Assembly: GCA_902478425.1 (NCBI GenBank)
Contig: CABSKV010000055.1
Coordinates: forward strand, 1 to 9,468
Direction of reading: 5' to 3'
DNA: 9,468 bases
From: an uncultured Coriobacteriia bacterium
Lineage (GTDB): Bacteria; Actinomycetota; Coriobacteriia; Coriobacteriales; QAMH01
Shown: positions 5,893 through 9,468 of the stretch, piece after piece
Position numbering within the stretch: the first letter of the stretch is position 1
How the letters are laid out: each line of letters begins with the position of its first letter
Notes under the pieces: model-generated
Databases searched by the model: none
What the model saw: only the letters and a program-made list of their open reading frames with translations
What the model was told of the DNA's origin: nothing
Program-made: the position numbers and the translations under genes

Positions 5893-5953
5893 GTTGCACC
5901 GGGTGCATCGAGGTGGCGCACGATGCATCGCCTCTCGCGAAGGAGCGTGCAAC
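5893..5953 (+). promoter_or_regulatory. Structured leader of the MOSC gene, possible RNA switch
   Basis: GTTGCAC (5893-5899) is perfectly complementary to GTGCAAC (5947-5953), which ends right before the ATG. Inside, TGCATCG (5904-5910) pairs with CGATGCA (5921-5927), and CCT (5931-5933) can pair with AGG (5941-5943) of the ribosome-binding site. This gives a three-way-junction shape. A competing hairpin, TGCAC (5895-5899) with GTGCA (5903-5907), excludes both longer helices and would free the ribosome-binding site. Moco-type riboswitches are known upstream of molybdenum-cofactor genes in other bacteria; I cannot confirm a match to that family from memory. Confidence 0.4.
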
Positions 5954-6460
5954 ATGGGCACCGTTAAAGCCGTATGCACCAGCGCCGTCAAGGGCATCCA
6001 GAAATCCGAGCAACAATACGTCGACCTCATTCCCGATTGGGGAATCGAGGATGACGCGCATGCCGGCCCATGGCATCGTCAGGTGAGCCTGCTTGGCTAC
6101 GAGCGCATCGAGACCTTCAAGGAGCTTGGCGCCGACGTGCAAAACGGCTCGTTCGGCGAGAACATCATCGTCGAGGGCTTCGACCTCAAGTCGCTTCCCA
6201 TCGGCACGCGTTTCCAATGCGGCGACGTCGTTCTCGAGCTCACGCAGATTGGCAAGCAGTGTCATCAGCATTGTGCGATTTACCACAAGATGGGGGACTG
6301 CATCATGCCGCGCGAGGGTGTGTTCTGTAAGGTGATCGAGGGTGGCCGCATCAGCGCGGGCGATATCTTCGAGATCACCGGTGACGTGCCCGCCGAGTCA
6401 ACGTATGATCCGTACGATATCCACGCTCCGCGCCCTAAGGTCTCATCGGCAGTCGCCTAA
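5954..6460 (+). CDS. MOSC-domain protein
   Basis: A 168-residue soluble protein made of a single MOSC domain, the fold found at the C-terminus of molybdenum cofactor sulfurases and in stand-alone proteins. Family members are thought to bind molybdopterin or carry sulfur for metal-sulfur cofactor assembly. Visible signatures are SVKG-like SAVKG (10-14), GSFGENIIVEG (65-75), and the Cys-rich core IGKQCHQHCAIYHKMGDC (99-116) followed by IMPREGVF (117-124), GG (130-131) and GD (136-137). C103, C107 and C116 are candidate sulfur carriers. The ATG at 5954 is chosen for GAAGGAG (5939-5945) at 8-base spacing; a TTG 20 codons upstream lies within the leader structure. cysK follows 57 bases later. The pairing with a sulfur-metabolism gene fits a sulfur-transfer role, but this is inference. 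A polar tail of about 25 residues follows the domain. Confidence 0.88.
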   Translation: MGTVKAVCTSAVKGIQKSEQQYVDLIPDWGIEDDAHAGPWHRQVSLLGYERIETFKELGADVQNGSFGENIIVEGFDLKSLPIGTRFQCGDVVLELTQIGKQCHQHCAIYHKMGDCIMPREGVFCKVIEGGRISAGDIFEITGDVPAESTYDPYDIHAPRPKVSSAVA

Positions 6461-6517
6461 TTGGTACTAGAATGCACGTATGCACAATTGCAATCACGAA
6501 TAGGGGAGGAACATCCC

Positions 6518-7453
6518 ATGCGCGTACATAAGAACGTCTTCGAGCTCATCGGCAACACGCCGCTTGTCGAGCTCACCAACTACGAGAACAACCACGGCCT
6601 GAACGCCAGGCTCATCGGCAAGGTCGAGTACTTCGAGCCGGCCGGGTCGATCAAGGATCGCATCGCGAAGGCCATGATCGACGAGGCCGAGGCAAACGGC
6701 CTGCTTGATGCCGAAACGGTCATCATCGAGCCCACGAGCGGCAATACGGGAATCGGCCTTGCCGCCATCGCCGCTGCGCGCGGCAACCGCATCATCATCG
6801 CGATGCCCGACACCATGTCCGTCGAGCGCCGTAACCTCATGCGTGCCTATGGCGCCGAGCTCGTGCTCACGCCCGGTGCGGACGGGATGAAGGGCGCCAT
6901 CGCCAAGGCCGAGCAGCTTGCCGAGGAGATTCCGAACTCGTTCATTCCGTCGCAGTTCACCAATCCCGCCAACCCGGCCATTCACTATCGCACGACGGGC
7001 CCCGAGATCTGGGAGGCCGCGGACGGCGAAGTCGACATTCTCGTCGCGGGTGTCGGTACCGGCGGTACGATCAGCGGCACGGGTGCGTATCTGAAGGAGC
7101 AGAACCCGAACGTGCAGGTCGTGGCCGTTGAGCCGGCGGGTTCCCCCGTACTCTCCGAGGGCTGCGCGGGCCCGCACGGCATCCAGGGCATCGGTGCCGG
7201 CTTCGTGCCCGAGACGCTCGATACGGATGTGTACGACGAGGTCATCGCCATCACCAATGAAGAGGCCTTCGAGACGGGTCGTGAGCTTGCCGCACATGAC
7301 GGACTGCTCGTCGGCATCTCATCGGGTGCCGCCGTGGCCGCCGCGGCGAAGCTCGCGCAACGCCCCGAGAACACCGGCAAGAACATCGTGGTGATTCTGC
7401 CCGATACCGGCGAGCGCTACCTCAGCTCCGCCATGTTCGATTTCGCCGAATAG
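6518..7453 (+). CDS. cysK: Cysteine synthase (O-acetylserine sulfhydrylase)
   Basis: A 311-residue pyridoxal-phosphate enzyme of fold type II that makes L-cysteine from O-acetylserine and sulfide in the cytoplasm. All key elements are present: ELIGNTPLVEL (9-19), the Schiff-base lysine K46 in PAGSIKDR, the substrate loop PTSGNTG (72-78), the phosphate-binding GTGGT (180-184), GISSGAA (266-272), where a Ser contacts the PLP ring nitrogen, and the C-terminal PDTGERYLS (295-303). Length is typical of CysK, with no extra C-terminal regulatory domain as in cystathionine beta-synthase. The ATG at 6518 is set by GGGGAGGA (6503-6510); the frame is open upstream to 6461 but that part lacks a site. It lies 57 bases after the MOSC gene, likely in the same transcript. 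No clear terminator follows. Confidence 0.95.
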   Translation: MRVHKNVFELIGNTPLVELTNYENNHGLNARLIGKVEYFEPAGSIKDRIAKAMIDEAEANGLLDAETVIIEPTSGNTGIGLAAIAAARGNRIIIAMPDTMSVERRNLMRAYGAELVLTPGADGMKGAIAKAEQLAEEIPNSFIPSQFTNPANPAIHYRTTGPEIWEAADGEVDILVAGVGTGGTISGTGAYLKEQNPNVQVVAVEPAGSPVLSEGCAGPHGIQGIGAGFVPETLDTDVYDEVIAITNEEAFETGRELAAHDGLLVGISSGAAVAAAAKLAQRPENTGKNIVVILPDTGERYLSSAMFDFAE

Positions 7454-7482
7454 GCAGGTCGCGGCAAGGCGATACTTCGAAA

Positions 7483-7546
7483 TTGAAAAAGTGGGAATTA
7501 AAAACTGAAAATACTGGGAGTTAGGACCTGAAAACACGGGATTCTA
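7483..7546 (+). repeat. Three degenerate direct repeats upstream of the permease promoter
   Basis: Three 18-19-base units stand in tandem: TTGAAAAAGTGGGAATTA (7483-7500), CTGAAAATACTGGGAGTTA (7505-7523) and CTGAAAACACGGGATTCTA (7528-7546). They share the pattern YTGAAAA, a short spacer, GGGA and a TTA-like end. Starts are 22 and 23 bases apart, about two DNA turns, so the units face the same side. The third unit covers the -35 position of the following promoter. This is the layout of a tandem activator site; the binding protein is unknown. Confidence 0.5.
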
Positions 7547-7557
7547 GTTGCCTCGCT

Positions 7558-7583
7558 TATAATGGCGCCCGGAAATTTCCGGG
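7558..7583 (+). promoter_or_regulatory. Permease promoter with perfect -10 and start-site palindrome
   Basis: A consensus TATAAT lies at 7558-7563, and no recognisable -35 occurs 16-18 bases upstream. The perfect 16-base palindrome CCCGGAAATTTCCGGG (7568-7583) begins five bases after it, covering the expected start site. The ribosome-binding site GGAGGG (7586-7591) follows at once, so the leader is only about 25 bases. The palindrome could be a repressor operator or, in RNA, a short hairpin (5-bp stem, 6-base loop) next to the ribosome-binding site. Confidence 0.55.
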
Positions 7584-7595
7584 ACGGAGGGCGTC

Positions 7596-8792
7596 GTGCG
7601 TTTGCGATACCGACTGATGCAGCTGCTGCGCAGGCACTGGATGCTTGCCGCTGCCGCATTCGTCGCCCTCGTCTCCATGCTCTTCGTGCCGCCCGATGAG
7701 GAATACCTCGGTTACTTCGACTGGAAGACCATCGGCTGTCTGTTCTGCGTGCTTGTCGTTGCGAGTGCATTGCGAAATGCGGGCGTCTTTGACTGGGCCG
7801 CTCGCGCCGCCATCGCGCGCTTTGCAAGTCCGCGCACGCTCACGATGACGCTCGTGCTCATCACGGCCGTGTTCTCGATGGCGTTCACGAACGATGTCGC
7901 GCTCGTCATCATGCTGCCGCTGTCGGTTGCCGCGCTCGTCGAGTTCGGCCAGCCGCGGCTCGTGCCCGCCGTCTTCGCGCTGCAGGCGCTTGCGGCCAAC
8001 CTCTGTGGCATGGTGACGCCGTTCGGAAACCCCCAGAACATCTATCTCTACTCCTACTTTCACGTGGAGCTGGGCGAGTTCCTCATGACGATGGCCTTGC
8101 CGTTTGTTCTGTCCGTTGCGGGCATCGTGTTCGCGACCTGGTTCATGACGAGGCGCGGTGTCGAGACGGCCGATGACGGAGCGCACGGCGCACCGAGCGA
8201 GGACGTCATGACCCCTGCGACCTCGGCTGCGATACTCGACAAGCGCCGGATCGCAGTCTATGTGCCGCTTTTCGTCATCGCCTTGCTCGCGGTCTTTCGC
8301 GTGGTTCCCTTCGGTATTGCCGTGATCATCGTCATCGTGGCACTTCTCATCCTCGATCGCGATGCACTGCTCAAGGTCGACTATCCGCTGCTCGTGACCT
8401 TTCTCTGCTTCTTCGTCTTCGCGGGGAACATGGCGCGCATCCCGGCCCTGGCGCAGATGCTCCAGCCGGTCATGGGCCAGTGGGGCCTGCTCACCTCTGC
8501 CCTGACGAGCCAAGTCATTAGCAACGTTCCCGCTGCGGTGCTGCTCTCGCACTTCACCGACGTGTGGCAGCCGCTGCTCGTGGGCGTGAACATCGGGGGA
8601 GCGGGCATCTTCGTGGGGTCGCTCGCGAGCCTCATCGCCATTCGCCACTTCGCCATCGCGCGTACGATGGTTCCGCGACTGCGCGAACCCGACGCTCCGA
8701 ACACGGCGTCCTTCCTGCGCCTCTTCGGCATCGTGAACGGCGTGTTCTTCATCGCGCTGCTCGTCATCTGCCAGCTCGTGCTGGGCTGGTAA
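7596..8792 (+). CDS. ArsB/SLC13-type (ion transporter superfamily) anion permease
   Basis: A 398-residue polytopic inner-membrane protein of the ion transporter superfamily, which includes ArsB, NhaD, CitMHS and SLC13/DASS carriers. The two half-repeat signatures are visible: SMAFTNDVALVIMLPL (94-109) with PFGNPQN (142-148) in the first half, and SQVISNVPAAVLLS (305-318) with NIGGAGIFVGSLASLIA (332-348) in the second. A hydrophilic cytoplasmic loop (about 185-218) separates them. These motifs form the re-entrant loops that bind the anion. The substrate could be an organic acid, sulfate-like ion or arsenite and cannot be chosen here. The start is a GTG at 7596 with GGAGGG (7586-7591). The stop is a double TAATAA. 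It lies 142 bases after cysK and has its own promoter region, so a functional link with cysK is open. Confidence 0.88.
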   Translation: MRLRYRLMQLLRRHWMLAAAAFVALVSMLFVPPDEEYLGYFDWKTIGCLFCVLVVASALRNAGVFDWAARAAIARFASPRTLTMTLVLITAVFSMAFTNDVALVIMLPLSVAALVEFGQPRLVPAVFALQALAANLCGMVTPFGNPQNIYLYSYFHVELGEFLMTMALPFVLSVAGIVFATWFMTRRGVETADDGAHGAPSEDVMTPATSAAILDKRRIAVYVPLFVIALLAVFRVVPFGIAVIIVIVALLILDRDALLKVDYPLLVTFLCFFVFAGNMARIPALAQMLQPVMGQWGLLTSALTSQVISNVPAAVLLSHFTDVWQPLLVGVNIGGAGIFVGSLASLIAIRHFAIARTMVPRLREPDAPNTASFLRLFGIVNGVFFIALLVICQLVLGW

Positions 8793-8793
8793 T

Positions 8794-8893
8794 AAGGGGA
8801 CAGACCCTCGTTTCCCACCCACCCGCATTCCCGCGCGGCAACCAAGGGTCTGACCCCTCTTCTCACATGCGAGAACCAAGGATCTGTTCCCCT
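8794..8893. repeat. Cluster of three REP-like GGGTCTGNCCCC repeats
   Basis: AAGGGGACAGACCCTCG (8794-8810) is an inverted copy of a unit that recurs as AACCAAGGGTCTGACCCCT (8840-8858) and AACCAAGGATCTGTTCCCCT (8874-8893). The two direct copies are each followed by a TTCTCAC or TTCCCAC end, and the inverted copy carries the matching end in reverse. Copies one and two can form a stem with 12 of 13 bases paired, so they may help end transcription of the permease. The form resembles dispersed extragenic palindromes, often mobilised in trans by RAYT transposases; none is encoded here. Confidence 0.6.
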
Positions 8894-8946
8894 CCTTCCC
8901 ACCGTGACGTTTTCATGCCATGCGCACAAAGCGACAAGAGAGCCGC

Positions 8947-8952
8947 TACAAT
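8947..8952 (+). promoter_or_regulatory. Candidate -10 element of purB
   Basis: TACAAT matches 5/6 of the -10 consensus and lies 37 bases before the purB ATG. No good -35 is found at 16-18 bases upstream, so the assignment is tentative. The placement gives a leader of about 30 bases holding the ribosome-binding site AAAGGA (8976-8981). Confidence 0.4.
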
Positions 8953-8989
8953 AGGGCGCAACAATAAGCCATTCGAAAGGAATCCGAGG

Positions 8990-9430
8990 ATGATCGAGCG
9001 CTACACGCTGCCCGAGATGGGCCACATCTGGTCTCTCGAGAACAAGTTCGACATTTGGAAGGAAATCGAGATTCTCGCCTGCGAAGCTCAGGCCGAGCTC
9101 GGCCAATGCGGCATCACGCCAGACGAGGCCGCGTGGATTCGCAAGAACGCCGACTTCACCGTGGAAGAGATCGACGAGGTCGAGAAGGTCACGAATCACG
9201 ATGTCATCGCGTTCACCACCGTCATGGCCGGCTACATCGATGCCGACGTGCCCGAGGGTGACCCCAAGCCGAGCCGCTGGGTGCACTACGGCATGACGAG
9301 CTCCGACCTTGGCGACACGGCGCTCAGCTATCAGGTCACGCAGGCCCTCGACATCATCATCGCCGACGTGAAGCGCCTGGGCGAGACGTGCAAGCGCCGC
9401 GCATTCGAGTTCGAGGACACCATCTGCGTG
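8990..9430 (+). CDS. purB: Adenylosuccinate lyase, N-terminal part (cut by contig end)
   Basis: The first 147 codons of a fumarase/aspartase-superfamily enzyme that performs two steps of purine synthesis: SAICAR to AICAR, and adenylosuccinate to AMP, each releasing fumarate. The start MIERYTLPEMGHIWSLENKF is typical of PurB. Further signatures are the conserved NHDVIAF (69-75), the substrate-binding HYGMTSSDLGDT (98-109) and the helix leading to FEDTICV (141-147). In PurB the next residues are normally GRTHG with a catalytic His, but the genomic sequence stops just before them. The ATG at 8990 has AAAGGA (8976-8981) at 8-base spacing. The frame stays open into the adapter by chance; residues after V147 are not real. 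The remaining two-thirds of the gene is missing, an assembly effect and not a biological truncation. Confidence 0.93.
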
Positions 9431-9468
9431 CTGTCTCTTATACACATCTCCGAGCCCACGAGACCGTA
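9431..9468 (+). other. Illumina Nextera adapter read-through (not genomic)
   Basis: Bases 9431-9449 are the 19-base Tn5 mosaic end, CTGTCTCTTATACACATCT. Bases 9450-9464 continue with CCGAGCCCACGAGAC, the rest of the Nextera read-2 adapter. The last four bases, CGTA, would be the start of an i7 index. This is library sequence left at the contig end; it is not an insertion element of this organism. On the - strand it produces the tell-tale false peptide MYKRQ. Confidence 0.98.

Noticed and set aside
7483..7546. Short CRISPR-like array
   Set aside because: The units are degenerate and only 22-23 bases apart, leaving spacers of 4 bases. No cas gene is present. A promoter-linked direct repeat is a better reading.
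7557..8879. A 440-codon open frame on the - strand opposite the permease
   Set aside because: Its translation is dominated by Arg, His, Asp and Glu with low-complexity runs. It is the mirror of a GC-rich coding frame; the + strand has a clear membrane protein with family motifs.
8381..9445. A 354-codon open frame on the - strand starting MYKRQ
   Set aside because: The start lies in the Nextera adapter, and the rest is antisense to the permease, the repeat cluster and purB.
9431..9449. Tn5 mosaic end read as a true transposon end
   Set aside because: It is followed by the synthetic adapter CCGAGCCCACGAGAC and the contig end, with no target duplication or transposase; it is library sequence.

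Overview
The window is a GC-rich bacterial chromosome segment. Gene density, codon use and protein content fit an anaerobic, host-associated actinobacterium of the class Coriobacteriia, perhaps Eggerthellaceae. This lineage call rests on overall style only, because there is no rRNA or marker gene to test it. The last 38 bases are not genomic: from 9431 the sequence is the Illumina Nextera transposase adapter, so the contig really ends at 9430.

Left block (1-4117, + strand): the last 17 codons of an unidentified gene, a strong 15-bp hairpin, then two consecutive but unrelated major facilitator transporters (a 12-helix type and a 14-helix DHA2 type). After a 213-base gap comes a lipoprotein with an SMP-30/gluconolactonase-like six-bladed propeller. 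A clear Rho-independent terminator closes the block. Two permeases plus an exported hydrolase-like propeller suggest handling of an external small molecule, but the substrate cannot be read from the sequence.

Middle block (4131-5753, - strand): a short-chain dehydrogenase/reductase (SDR) convergent with the left block, then a 328-base gap with an imperfect palindrome at the likely SDR promoter and a 37-codon open stretch that may be a gene remnant. Next is a small XRE-type regulator with a C-terminal zinc ribbon. It has its own promoter and is divergent from the right block. The SDR has Asp where the fold's catalytic Asn is expected, and its codon use looks different from its neighbours.

Right block (5804-9430, + strand): a MOSC-domain protein (molybdenum-cofactor related) and a cysteine synthase (cysK), probably co-transcribed. 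The MOSC leader can adopt two mutually exclusive folds and looks like an RNA switch. Then comes an ArsB/SLC13-type anion permease behind an unusual promoter: three degenerate direct repeats 22-23 bases apart, a perfect TATAAT, and a perfect 16-base palindrome at the expected transcription start. Three copies of a REP-like GGGTCTGNCCCC repeat follow the permease. The window closes with the first 147 codons of purB (adenylosuccinate lyase), cut by the adapter.

No phage, CRISPR, transposase or tRNA/rRNA gene was seen. I found no clearly new multi-gene system. The signals most worth a second look are the two regulatory regions (5893-5953 and 7483-7583), the SDR with its altered tetrad, and the adapter artefact.
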